From positions 372,001 to 436,000 of the forward strand of contig NZ_JAMZDE010000008.1 in assembly GCF_024159085.1 (NCBI RefSeq): a DNA stretch of 64,000 bases, in the 5' to 3' direction. The notes under the pieces were generated by a model. It was not told where the DNA came from. It ran no database searches and saw only the letters and a program-made list of their open reading frames with translations. The translations under genes were made by a program, and so were the position numbers. The stretch is from Idiomarina rhizosphaerae. GTDB taxonomy: Bacteria; Pseudomonadota; Gammaproteobacteria; Enterobacterales; Alteromonadaceae. This document shows positions 43,459 to 51,048 of the stretch, piece by piece; the stretch's first letter is position 1; each line of letters begins with the position of its first letter.

Positions 43459-44177
43459 GGGGTTATGCCTAAATCAGAACCAACGCCCTCACTCTTCAAC
43501 GATGAGTCCCGAGTTGAAATACTAAGTTCCGATGCAAGACATTCGGCTCGATCTTTTGCACTGGCTACCGACATACGGTGTCTAGCGTCACCAAACTCTT
43601 GATATTCAGAGGCTATTTCATACATTGTGTCTGCCCCTAGAATTTTACTGAGTGCCCGTAGGTGCGGTGCCAGGTGGCCAGAACCTTCTCTTACTCCCCC
43701 CTTTTCAAAACCAAACTCGCCGCAGGAAGTCACTGTTATCAATGTCTTACCTGAAAGTATCGGCTGAACTGGAAAGTCACCTCGTGAGAGGTCAAAATCA
43801 AACGTTTTGTTAATCCTAACAATTTGATCAAACCACGCTTTTAGCTGAGCCGGCATTCCGTAGTTATACATGGGTGATGAAATCACAATAACGTCGGCTG
43901 CTGACACTTCGTCTATCAGTTTATCTGATAACGCCAGTATCTCATTCTGCCCTGAAGTCCTTTTCTCATCGGGGGTAAACACTGCGCCAATCCAATCCTG
44001 AGTAATAAAATCAGGCGGGTTCACTCCAACGTCACGATAAATATACTCATCTTTAGGCCGATGCTGTTTCCATGTCTCAATAAAACGTAAAGCGATATTC
44101 TTCGATATCGAATTGTGGTCTGGATTCGCGTTGCTTAAGGCTCTCACGCTTGAATCTACGTGTAATAACGTGCTCAT
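43455..44177 (-). CDS. FMN-dependent NADH:quinone oxidoreductase (azoreductase)
   Basis: A 240-residue flavodoxin-fold enzyme of the AzoR family, reducing quinones and azo compounds with NADH. FMN-binding segments: STLLHVDSSVRALSNAN at the N-terminus and ISSPMYNYGMPAQLKAWFDQ, ITVTSCGEFGF. The start at 44177 is eight bases after AAGG; ATG 44183 is too close to it. It is longer than E. coli AzoR (about 200 residues) by a C-terminal extension. It is divergent from a LysR gene that probably controls it. Confidence 0.88.
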   Translation of the reverse strand: MSTLLHVDSSVRALSNANPDHNSISKNIALRFIETWKQHRPKDEYIYRDVGVNPPDFITQDWIGAVFTPDEKRTSGQNEILALSDKLIDEVSAADVIVISSPMYNYGMPAQLKAWFDQIVRINKTFDFDLSRGDFPVQPILSGKTLITVTSCGEFGFEKGGVREGSGHLAPHLRALSKILGADTMYEIASEYQEFGDARHRMSVASAKDRAECLASELSISTRDSSLKSEGVGSDLGITP

Positions 44178-44316
44178 ATTCATTACCTTAGTTGCTGAAT
44201 AACAGGAGCTATTTTGTGAGTCTAAGCAGAATAGGACAAACGAGAAAAATACATTTATAGATGATTTTAACTCATCTATACTATTTACTAACTTGATTGC
44301 TGGCCAGGGGATAACA

Positions 44317-45168
44317 TTGCAGGTATCGCTACAAGCACTTAAGGCCTTTGAAGCAGCAGCCCGTCGGGGCAGTTTTAAATTAGCTGCAGACGAGCTTTCG
44401 CTAACGCCAACAGCCATTTCTCACCACATTAGCAACCTGGAAGGTCGGTTAAATGTAAACTTGTTTCACCGACAAGGAAGAAGAATAGCGTTAACCAAGG
44501 CTGGTATAAGGCTAGCTGAAGCGACCTCAGACGGATTCCGGAAAATTGAAAACTCTCTGGAAGAGCTGGTGGCCGTTGGCAGCAAGGTTAGAGTAACAAC
44601 AACGTCATCACTAGCTGCGATGATACTAATACCTTCCCAGAACGAATTTGAGCAAATCAACCCTGGTATTTCTGTTGAAATATCGACTGGTGAGTCGATC
44701 GACAATCAATCGTATACAATTCCAATTCGCTTTGGTGACGCTACAGCCATTGAAGCTTCAGATATCATTAAATCCGAATCCTTCAACGTTTTCGGTGCTT
44801 CTGGAATGAAACCCCCTTCCTGGTCAAATGAGCCCGTTACCCTTTTTACCACCGAATGGAAAAATAAAACGTTACCGGATTCACCATTAGAAGCCTGGTT
44901 AACAATAAATGGACTGGAAGGGTCTAATATTAAACTCAAAAAATTTGATCAAGAACTGTTCGGGATCCAGCAGGCTATGGCAGAAAATGTACTGGTGTTC
45001 TGCTCTACGACACTTACAAAACGGTTGTTAGAAGCTAACCTTCTCCAGCAATTTGGAACCCAGCCGGTAAAATCTGACTTATGCTATTACGTACCAAATA
45101 AAAGAAGCTTCGAAACCAGAAGTGCCGTTCGATTTTTAGATTGGGTTGAGGGGCTTTTAAGCCCGTAA
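44317..45168 (+). CDS. LysR family regulator (GcvA-like)
   Basis: A 283-residue LysR protein with the GcvA-type N-terminus LQALKAFEAAARRGSFKLAA, then TPTAISHHISNLEGRLNVNL. I prefer the TTG at 44317 (GGGG upstream); a TTG at 44293 is also in frame. It is divergent from the azoreductase gene. A second, decayed copy of its C-terminal half lies at 50055-50445 on the far side of the AT-rich operon. Confidence 0.85.
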   Translation: MQVSLQALKAFEAAARRGSFKLAADELSLTPTAISHHISNLEGRLNVNLFHRQGRRIALTKAGIRLAEATSDGFRKIENSLEELVAVGSKVRVTTTSSLAAMILIPSQNEFEQINPGISVEISTGESIDNQSYTIPIRFGDATAIEASDIIKSESFNVFGASGMKPPSWSNEPVTLFTTEWKNKTLPDSPLEAWLTINGLEGSNIKLKKFDQELFGIQQAMAENVLVFCSTTLTKRLLEANLLQQFGTQPVKSDLCYYVPNKRSFETRSAVRFLDWVEGLLSP

Positions 45169-45231
45169 TTCTGAATTCAGGTTTAATTAAAATAACCTTT
45201 AAATAACTTTAGTTTTTAGAACAAAGTAACT

Positions 45232-45408
45232 TTATAAAAATAAGAGATCACTTTCTTCTAAAGGCTTCGAATTTTCACATTCAAACTTCATCTCACAAAA
45301 CGACTCCGGTTTACTTGGGTTGTCTCCACAGCTAGTTAAAAAGTTTAAAGTTAAAATGATAAAAATGATTTTAACTAAATTTTTTAGTATCTTTACAAAT
45401 AAAAACAC
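45232..45408 (-). CDS. Small lipoprotein, putative immunity or accessory protein
   Basis: A 58-residue frame starting at GTG 45408 and overlapping the end of the upstream membrane-protein gene. The product has a basic-hydrophobic signal (KILKNLVKIIFIILTLNFL) and a lipobox LTSC with Cys27; two more cysteines follow (SFCEMKFECE). No strong RBS is visible, so translation may be coupled. It is the last gene of the AT-rich operon. Small lipoproteins often protect producers of bacteriocins; that role here is inference. Confidence 0.55.
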   Translation of the reverse strand: MFLFVKILKNLVKIIFIILTLNFLTSCGDNPSKPESFCEMKFECENSKPLEESDLLFL

Positions 45409-45730
45409 CGAAAACCACCCCCAAAAAAAATGATTGAAATTGAAGAGGGAAAGAAGAGGAAACTACTTTTATTGAGTAATAAGCATATGAATTAATAAAA
45501 ACGTTAGATAACATTATTAAAAGCGTAAGATACAAACCTACATTAGGTCGATAAAAAAGAAAAACTATAGCAATAAAATCCAAAAAAAATAGCAATGTCC
45601 AATATACATTAATCCATAAGGGAGCGAAAGAATAGGGCAAAAAACCAAAACTTATAAAATCATATAAGTGAGTTAAAAACCCTACAGACAACCCAAAAGA
45701 TAAAGCGTAAATAAAAATTCTATTTTTCAT
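45371..45730 (-). CDS. Four-helix membrane protein of the AT-rich operon
   Basis: A 119-residue integral membrane protein with four predicted helices (about 5-25, 40-60, 65-85 and 95-112). No family recognised. GGGAGG precedes its ATG, which overlaps the stop of the S49 peptidase gene by one base. Its place after exporter and protease genes fits an immunity or export-accessory protein. Confidence 0.65.
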   Translation of the reverse strand: MKNRIFIYALSFGLSVGFLTHLYDFISFGFLPYSFAPLWINVYWTLLFFLDFIAIVFLFYRPNVGLYLTLLIMLSNVFINSYAYYSIKVVSSSFPLQFQSFFLGVVFGVFICKDTKKFS

Positions 45731-46464
45731 TAAAACCTCCCTATAATTTCATTAAAATTAACTCTATCATTACAGTCATAGTCCAATTTATTTACCTGCA
45801 AAATTTCAAATTCCGGCCCATTATCTAAAACTATACTACTTATTAGCTCAAGAAGTCCGTTGCAACTGTCAACAAGCCCAATTACTTTTCCTTTACATCC
45901 AGTAATAACTTCCCCCTCACCCAAAAATTTTTTAACATTTTCAACATCTAAGTTTCTTTTTTTGCAAACAAAATCCAAAAAATGTTCACCTACTTCCGAT
46001 ACGTAATTTTCTATAGAAGAGGTTTTTACAGAGCTAGAACCTTGTAGTAACCTTAAAGACTCTTTTGATGAACCCGAAGCTATTGATAAATAATCAATCC
46101 CTAACTTCTTTAAAGCCTTATTAAAATTTAAAGAGTTATAGACTGCTCCAACATTTCCAATCATGGTAGATTTCTCACAGGCAATATAATCTGAACTGAG
46201 AGCTAAATAAAATCCAGCTGACAGTGCTTGTGATGGGATATAAGTGCTTACTTTAATTTTTCTTTCAAACTTCAAGAAACTAATAAAGTTAATTAACGAC
46301 TGAGCACTAGCAAGCGATCCACCATCGGAAGATACAATAACAATTAAATGTTTAGTTGACGCGGGTAAAGATCTAAGCTTAAACCCAACATTAATAGCTG
46401 TTGAATCAATTATTTTTCCGCTTATAAATACCAATCCAATAATATACTTTCCATTACTATCCAT
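45730..46464 (-). CDS. S49 (SppA/SohB-like) serine protease
   Basis: A 244-residue ClpP/crotonase-fold protease. Visible features are VIVSSDGGSLASAQSLINFI (oxyanion region), SQALSAGFYLALSSDYIACE with Ser82 as nucleophile candidate, and SGSSKESLRLLQG with Lys134 as the general base, matching the Ser-Lys dyad of SppA. Unlike SppA and SohB it has no N-terminal membrane helix or signal peptide, so it would act in the cytoplasm. GGAGG precedes the ATG. It follows an ABC exporter gene lacking a C39 peptidase domain, so it could supply leader or proprotein cleavage. Confidence 0.8.
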   Translation of the reverse strand: MDSNGKYIIGLVFISGKIIDSTAINVGFKLRSLPASTKHLIVIVSSDGGSLASAQSLINFISFLKFERKIKVSTYIPSQALSAGFYLALSSDYIACEKSTMIGNVGAVYNSLNFNKALKKLGIDYLSIASGSSKESLRLLQGSSSVKTSSIENYVSEVGEHFLDFVCKKRNLDVENVKKFLGEGEVITGCKGKVIGLVDSCNGLLELISSIVLDNGPEFEILQVNKLDYDCNDRVNFNEIIGRF

Positions 46465-46477
46465 TATTCCTCCGGCT

Positions 46478-48106
46478 TCATTTTAATTCAATTACTTTTT
46501 CCGCCAATTTGTTAGCAGAGTTTCTATGACTAATAATAATTAGTAAAATATCGGTAGATTTTACATTAGTAATTATTTTTTCTGTTAACATTTCTTCCAC
46601 ACCAGATAGTGACTCATCCAATATAATCACTAGCGGGTGCGATATAATTGCTCTAGCTAAAGATAGCCTCTGCATTTCACCTGTAGATAACTTCGGACTG
46701 GATCGATCTATAAGACTATTCAACCCATCAGGCATAGATAGAACCAGCTCTTTTAATTTAACTACTTCCAAGGCAAAGAAAATATCACTCTTAGTCACCT
46801 CGAAATTTAAACCATATGTAAGATTATCAAAAATTGATTTATTAAAAATATATGGTTCTGATGGTATGTAATTAATAATTTTACTCGGCAATACTCCTTT
46901 ACCAACAAGATTGAAACCACAAAGACTTAATTGGTGTCGATACCTTTTTCCTTGACTTCCTCTGTAAAATGAGCGGCATAAGCTACTTTTACCAACACCA
47001 CTATCACCTTTTATAAGAAGAGCCTGCCCTTTTTCTAATAGTAGCTCTATGTTTTCTTCACTTCGGTCATTCTGTAAATTTATTTCAAGCTTTAACTCCC
47101 TCCTATCGAAAATCGATTCGTCTTCAATCTTGGCTGGAAGTAAAAGATTTTTATTTGAAAATTCAGTTTCGACAGACTTCAAGCTTGCTTCAGTTTTAAT
47201 AAAATCGCCTATACTTGACATAAGTCTTATTATACCAAAAGCTAAAATTCCAGAATAAGCAATGAATTCGAAGAACTCGCTTTTGCTTATTTCATTATTA
47301 TCCATAGAATACTTAGCATAAATAACAAAAAATGATAGATAAATAAAAGTTATTAAAGTAAATGAAAAGTTAAGTATATAATTCAAGCGCCTTTTTCTTT
47401 TGTTTTTACTAACGAAATCAACAAGTTTTCTATTAAAGTTATCTTTCTCTTCCTCAACAGCTCCTGATTGGATTACAAACTCATTGAAAAACAAAGGATC
47501 CTTAGCGACCCTAAATGCTTCTTTATAAGATTCTCTCGCTTCGATAGTCAAGTATCTGATCATTTTTTCAAAGTAAATTATAATCAAAAATATAATAACA
47601 AAACCGAGAAAAATAACTCCCCCCAAAGAAGGATTAATAAAAACTATTAACAGTAAAGCTCCAATAATTTGAAACAAAGCCATTTGAAACTCAGGGACAC
47701 TATTTGCCAAGGCTGATTGAGCTGTCGTTACATCATGGCTAAAGATGTTGTAAAACTTATTAGGGCTTTCGGATTCTTCATAATTTTTTAGAATACCAAT
47801 ACCAAAAAGTTTTCTCCTGATATCTGCTACCATAAGGTCAGCTTTATTTGCGAACATTGCTGATCTAATGTTATTACCTATCACGTAAAGAAGAAAAAGA
47901 GTAACAACAGAAGCTATTTTGAAAATGTTTTCACTTAATGAAGAAATCACATCCAAATTTGACTCTACAACCTTATCAATTAAATTTGATAAGGCTTGAG
48001 GCAATAGCAACATCCCTATAACAGATATAAATAAAATTGATGTAGTAAAAAATAAAAATCGCCAATCGCTCATATAATATTTTAATATATATTTCTTAAT
48101 TTTCAT
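46478..48106 (-). CDS. ABC transporter, fused membrane and ATPase domains
   Basis: A 542-residue half-transporter. Six hydrophobic helices occupy about residues 10-300, including FFTTSILFISVIGMLLLPQA. The ATPase domain has Walker A KGDSGVGKSSLC, signature KLSTGEMQRLSLARAI, Walker B LVIILDES and the H-loop IISHR. This is the type I exporter (ABCB-like) arrangement. There is no N-terminal C39 peptidase domain. ATG 48106 overlaps the ACP gene; an ATG at 48133 is the alternative and neither has a strong RBS. Probably exports the product of this operon. Confidence 0.85.
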   Translation of the reverse strand: MKIKKYILKYYMSDWRFLFFTTSILFISVIGMLLLPQALSNLIDKVVESNLDVISSLSENIFKIASVVTLFLLYVIGNNIRSAMFANKADLMVADIRRKLFGIGILKNYEESESPNKFYNIFSHDVTTAQSALANSVPEFQMALFQIIGALLLIVFINPSLGGVIFLGFVIIFLIIIYFEKMIRYLTIEARESYKEAFRVAKDPLFFNEFVIQSGAVEEEKDNFNRKLVDFVSKNKRKRRLNYILNFSFTLITFIYLSFFVIYAKYSMDNNEISKSEFFEFIAYSGILAFGIIRLMSSIGDFIKTEASLKSVETEFSNKNLLLPAKIEDESIFDRRELKLEINLQNDRSEENIELLLEKGQALLIKGDSGVGKSSLCRSFYRGSQGKRYRHQLSLCGFNLVGKGVLPSKIINYIPSEPYIFNKSIFDNLTYGLNFEVTKSDIFFALEVVKLKELVLSMPDGLNSLIDRSSPKLSTGEMQRLSLARAIISHPLVIILDESLSGVEEMLTEKIITNVKSTDILLIIISHRNSANKLAEKVIELK

Positions 48107-48314
48107 TTTTTTTAGACATCTCAAAAATTTCATTTATTGTAATATCAGTTCTAATTAAGTTATCAGGAATTTCCTTTCCGATAATCTCTTCCAAATGATT
48201 ATAGAATTCCACGACATCTAAAGAATCTAACTCCAAATCATCAATTGTTTTATTCGGTGAAACATTATGCTGTGTATAATTTTCAAGAATTTCAATTAAA
48301 CTTTCTATTTTCAT
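48096..48314 (-). CDS. Acyl carrier protein
   Basis: A 72-residue acidic protein with the phosphopantetheine attachment motif LELDSLDVVEF (Ser31 in DSL) and the usual helical layout (SLIEILENYT at the start, IPDNLIRTDITINEIF at the end). It carries acyl chains as thioesters after activation by a phosphopantetheinyl transferase encoded elsewhere. GGAGAAAG precedes ATG 48314. It sits directly after the acyltransferase gene, so it probably donates the acyl group to it. It is separate from the housekeeping fatty-acid cluster. Confidence 0.88.
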   Translation of the reverse strand: MKIESLIEILENYTQHNVSPNKTIDDLELDSLDVVEFYNHLEEIIGKEIPDNLIRTDITINEIFEMSKKNEN

Positions 48315-49200
48315 AGACTTTCTCCAATATCTTTTCAGCAATTAATTTTTTTTCATATATAGCATGCCAACTTGTATATTTATCTTTGAATTTTTTTATC
48401 ACTTCTTCCGATTGCTTATTTAACTTATTTGCAATTTCTGTATACTCATTAAAATCTGAACTCTCTACTTTTAGCGGATTTCCTTTTATAGTCACATATT
48501 TTCCAAGGTGCGGATATGAAAACATCGGACATATTTCAGCACCTGATATTTCTGATAGCTTTAGAATAGCAGTTGGAAAAACACTTGGCTTTCCAAAAAA
48601 ATCACAAATGGTGTATCTCTGAGTATTAGTAGGTAGACTATCTATTCGAAGAAATAGACTTTCCCCTTTTTTTAATTTCCTAACCATAGTGATCATTGAT
48701 TTATTTGAATCAGACACTATCGTTGTTATCTTTGAATTACTTATATCTTCTAATTTATCGTAAACTTTACTTTTTAGAAGGTACCTGATCGCTCTCTCTG
48801 GTTGAACCACATTAATTTTGTCATTTTCGTCTCCGTGAAGAATACCAAAATAATGTAAACAAAAAGAATTAAGCACATAGATAGTACCAATACTTCTTTT
48901 TTTCGCATCAACTCCTTCTACAACGGTTTTTTTCTTGTAAATGCAATTCAGTTCTCTCGAATTTTTCGTATTAAAATTACTTTGATCCAATACATTCCTG
49001 CCTTCCTGAACCTTTGATAAGAAATCTATTTTCACGGCCTTAATATAACTTACATTTAATATACTTTTTATTTTCTTAAAGTTTGATTGCTTTTTATCAA
49101 ATAATAAAAAAGCGGCTCGAAAAAGTAGGAAAGAGAAAGGGATAAACTGGTTTTTTTGTTTACTTATAACTACTGACCAGCTTGGTAGCTGCAAATCCAT
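48292..49200 (-). CDS. LpxL/HtrB-like acyltransferase
   Basis: A 302-residue protein whose second half resembles lipid A lauroyl acyltransferases: KKGESLFLRIDSLPTN, then CDFFGKPSVFPTAILKLSEI, CPMFSYPHLG, and a C-terminal EEVIKKFKDKYTSWHAIYEK matching the tail of LpxL proteins. A candidate HX4D active-site motif lies at His122-Asp127 (HGDEND). The N-terminal membrane anchor of LpxL is weak (FSFLLFRAAFLLF). AAGGATG precedes the ATG. With the adjacent ACP it is expected to transfer a fatty acyl group; the acceptor is unknown and may be the 48-residue peptide encoded just upstream. Confidence 0.65.
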   Translation of the reverse strand: MDLQLPSWSVVISKQKNQFIPFSFLLFRAAFLLFDKKQSNFKKIKSILNVSYIKAVKIDFLSKVQEGRNVLDQSNFNTKNSRELNCIYKKKTVVEGVDAKKRSIGTIYVLNSFCLHYFGILHGDENDKINVVQPERAIRYLLKSKVYDKLEDISNSKITTIVSDSNKSMITMVRKLKKGESLFLRIDSLPTNTQRYTICDFFGKPSVFPTAILKLSEISGAEICPMFSYPHLGKYVTIKGNPLKVESSDFNEYTEIANKLNKQSEEVIKKFKDKYTSWHAIYEKKLIAEKILEKVYENRKFN

Positions 49201-49209
49201 ATAACATCC

Positions 49210-49238
49210 TTAAAAATAAGGAGACGCAAAGCGCCTCC
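49210..49238 (-). terminator. Hairpin between peptide gene and acyltransferase gene
   Basis: On the minus strand GGAGGCGC pairs with GCGTCTCC around TTT (one G-U pair), followed by TTATTTTTA. It lies in the ~60 bp between the short peptide gene and the acyltransferase gene. As a leaky terminator it would give more peptide transcript than enzyme transcript. Confidence 0.75.
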
Positions 49239-49259
49239 CTACCGGTTAGATTTTAAGTC

Positions 49260-49406
49260 TTACTCTACTTTTTCCTCTTCCTCTTTTGGCGGCTCTTGAA
49301 TCGTACAATCACGGCAAGCACAGGTTGCACTTGATTCAACACGAGGAATAGAGCTTGATTCTAGTTCGATAACTTCATTTCCCATCATAATTTTTAGATT
49401 GTTCAT
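49260..49406 (-). CDS. 48-residue cysteine-containing peptide, putative RiPP/lipopeptide precursor
   Basis: An ATG at 49406 with GGAGG four bases upstream encodes 48 residues ending at TAA 49260. The N-terminal part (LKIMMGNEVIELESSSIPRV) is leader-like. A core-like stretch SSATCACRDCTIQEPP with three cysteines in CACRDC follows, and the tail is very acidic (KEEEEKVE). It is the first gene of an operon with an acyltransferase, ACP, ABC exporter and S49 protease, and is separated from them by a hairpin, all typical for precursors of ribosomally made modified peptides. I recognise no known precursor family. Confidence 0.7.
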   Translation of the reverse strand: MNNLKIMMGNEVIELESSSIPRVESSATCACRDCTIQEPPKEEEEKVE

Positions 49407-49424
49407 ATTTCCTCCAAATGTTAG

Positions 49425-49475
49425 TAGAAAACGCCTGCAGGCAACAAAATAGTATTACTTATAGCCAATATTTCA
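49425..49475 (-). promoter_or_regulatory. Candidate promoter of the AT-rich operon
   Basis: On the minus strand TTGAAA is followed after 16 bp by TACTAT, a plausible sigma-70 promoter about 45 bp upstream of the peptide start. Just above it (49485-49503) TGTAACA occurs twice in direct repeat, a possible regulator site. Confidence 0.45.
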
Positions 49476-49559
49476 AAGTTAAATTGTAACAAAATGTAAC
49501 AATAGGCCAATCTCTGTAGAGTGGATCGAAAATCATAGGCAGTTACTGACTATTATTTG

Positions 49560-50054
49560 ATCACAGGAGGAAGAGTTATAAACAACCAACGAGACAGTCC
49601 TCCAAGTGATAGAACGAGGGTCCACCGTTGCTCAAGTTTCTGACAACTTGGGGTATCTCAACACAGTCTCTATAAGTAGGTAAAAAGCGGCCAGCCCGAA
49701 TCCCTCCAATCAAAAGGACGATCAGCTGATAGAGGCAAAAAAAATACTAAAACTACGTTCTGACCTCAAACGTACCGAAAAAAAGCGAAACATTCTAAAA
49801 AAGGCCGCAAGTTACTTTACAAGCCAGCCAGAGTAAAATACCAGTTCATCAATGAGCATCGGCGCATTCATTCTATTGCTTTGACGTGTAGAGTCCTTGA
49901 GGCGGTGCGTGCAAGGTTCTATTTTTGGATAGAAAAACTGTTATCTGACCGAGCATTGAAAAATCGCTGGCTGCTTCCCTTAATAAAAGATTCGCACAGC
50001 GCCAACTGTGGTGTTTACGGCTATCGACGCATTCATCTGGATTTGTGGGAGCTC
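49560..50054 (+). pseudogene. IS3-family transposase remnant (OrfA and start of OrfB)
   Basis: Degenerate translation of a classic IS3 pair: VIERGSTVAQVSDNLG, then after a stop KAASPNPSNQKDDQLIEAKK and RSDLKRTEKKRNILKKAASY ending SQPE-stop (end of OrfA). OrfB starts as CRVLEAVRARFYFWIEKLLS and runs through DSHSANCGVYGYRRIHLDL. It has several stops, and OrfB is cut after about 60 residues, before the DDE catalytic triad. The break at about 50054 fuses directly to a fragment of a LysR gene. Confidence 0.8.
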
Positions 50055-50445
50055 GACGAGTCGGTAGATAATCAGTCCTACATTATTCCAATACGCTAAA
50101 GCCATTGAGCCTTCGGATGTCATTAAATCCGAATCCTTCAACGTTTTCGGTGCTTCTGGAATGAAGCCCCCTTTCTGGTCAAATGAGCCCGTTACCCTTT
50201 TTACCGCTGAATGGAAAAATAAAGCGTTATCAGATCCTCCATTAGCAGCCTGGTTAGCAATGAATGGACTGGTGTTCTGCTCTACGACACTTACAAAACG
50301 GTTGTTAAAAGCTAATCTTCTCCAGCTATTTGGAACCCAACCGGTAAAATCTGACTTATGCTATTACGTACCAAATAAAAGAGGCTTCGAAACCAGAAGT
50401 GCCGTTCGGTTTTTAGAGTGGGTTGAGGAGCTTTTAAGTCCGTAA
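50055..50445 (+). pseudogene. Decayed partial copy of the LysR gene at 44317
   Basis: Nearly identical at DNA level to 44690-45168 (for example KSESFNVFGASGMKPP and KSDLCYYVPNKR in both). The first half of the gene with the HTH is missing. An 11-bp deletion near 50097 shifts the frame, and a 78-bp in-frame deletion removes 26 residues after MNGL, between short CTGG repeats. The final stop (50443-50445) is conserved. It cannot make a functional regulator. Confidence 0.85.
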
Positions 50446-50669
50446 GTCATGTTAACTCTAAAGTTATGAATAACCTGTGAGAAAAAGGAAATTTTGTTGC
50501 TCTTGGTAAAATGTCGACCGGCATCTTTGGCAAGCTGTGATCAAAACTGTCAACTTCAGCCATAAGACTATTTGACTCACGAGCATTAAAGAATGGATCT
50601 TCCGATTCATACAAGCCCACACCTAAACTTGTGCTCACCTGAATACACTTTACAATACCAGTAAAAAAG
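50446..50669. other. Interval without a convincing gene
   Basis: A minus-strand frame (50447-50677) has protein-like stretches (GLYESEDPFFNARESN) but no recognisable family and no clear RBS, and it would start inside the toxin-antitoxin operator. It may be another remnant. Confidence 0.35.
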
Positions 50670-50684
50670 GTGTACATTGTACAC
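50670..50684. promoter_or_regulatory. Operator-like palindrome upstream of toxin-antitoxin genes
   Basis: GTGTACATTGTACAC is a perfect 15-bp palindrome 28 bp upstream of the toxin gene start. Antitoxin-toxin complexes usually bind such sites to autoregulate. Confidence 0.7.
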
Positions 50685-50712
50685 TTAGAGTGAAAAGCTA
50701 AGGAGTGGCGAA

Positions 50713-51048
50713 TTGACTCATGCGATCGACTTTATCGAAACCTCAATATTTACAACTCAGATAGAGAAACTGGCTACCAATGAAGAACTTAGAGAGCTTC
50801 AGAACCAGTTGATAGCTCAGCCAGAGAAAGGCTCTATTATCACGGGAACAGGTGGACTACGTAAGGTACGAATGGCTGTAGGTAGTCAGGGAAAGAGCGG
50901 AGGACTAAGAGTAATTTACTACCTTGCCCATGCTGAAAAGATTTATTTAGTATTGGCGTATCCGAAATCTGAGAAGGACAACCTGACGGCCCGTGAAAAA
51001 TCGGAATTGAAAGAACTGTCGAAGCAGTTGAAAGGGGAATTAAAATGA
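50713..51048 (+). CDS. HigB/RelE-type toxin
   Basis: A 111-residue toxin of the RelE/ParE superfamily, close to HigB-2-like proteins. Family blocks: DFIETSIFTTQIEKL, GGLRKVRMAVGSQGKSGGLR (the R-K-R/R-v-i-Y core) and KIYLVLAYPKSEKDNLT. Such toxins cleave mRNA at the ribosome. The start is TTG at 50713 with AAGGAG eight bases upstream. It overlaps the antitoxin gene by 4 bp (toxin first, as in higBA). A palindromic operator lies upstream. Confidence 0.88.
   Translation: MTHAIDFIETSIFTTQIEKLATNEELRELQNQLIAQPEKGSIITGTGGLRKVRMAVGSQGKSGGLRVIYYLAHAEKIYLVLAYPKSEKDNLTAREKSELKELSKQLKGELK

Noticed and set aside
50447-50677. Minus-strand 76-residue frame between LysR remnant and toxin gene
   Set aside because: Would start inside the toxin-antitoxin operator, lacks an RBS and family features; kept only as a possible remnant.
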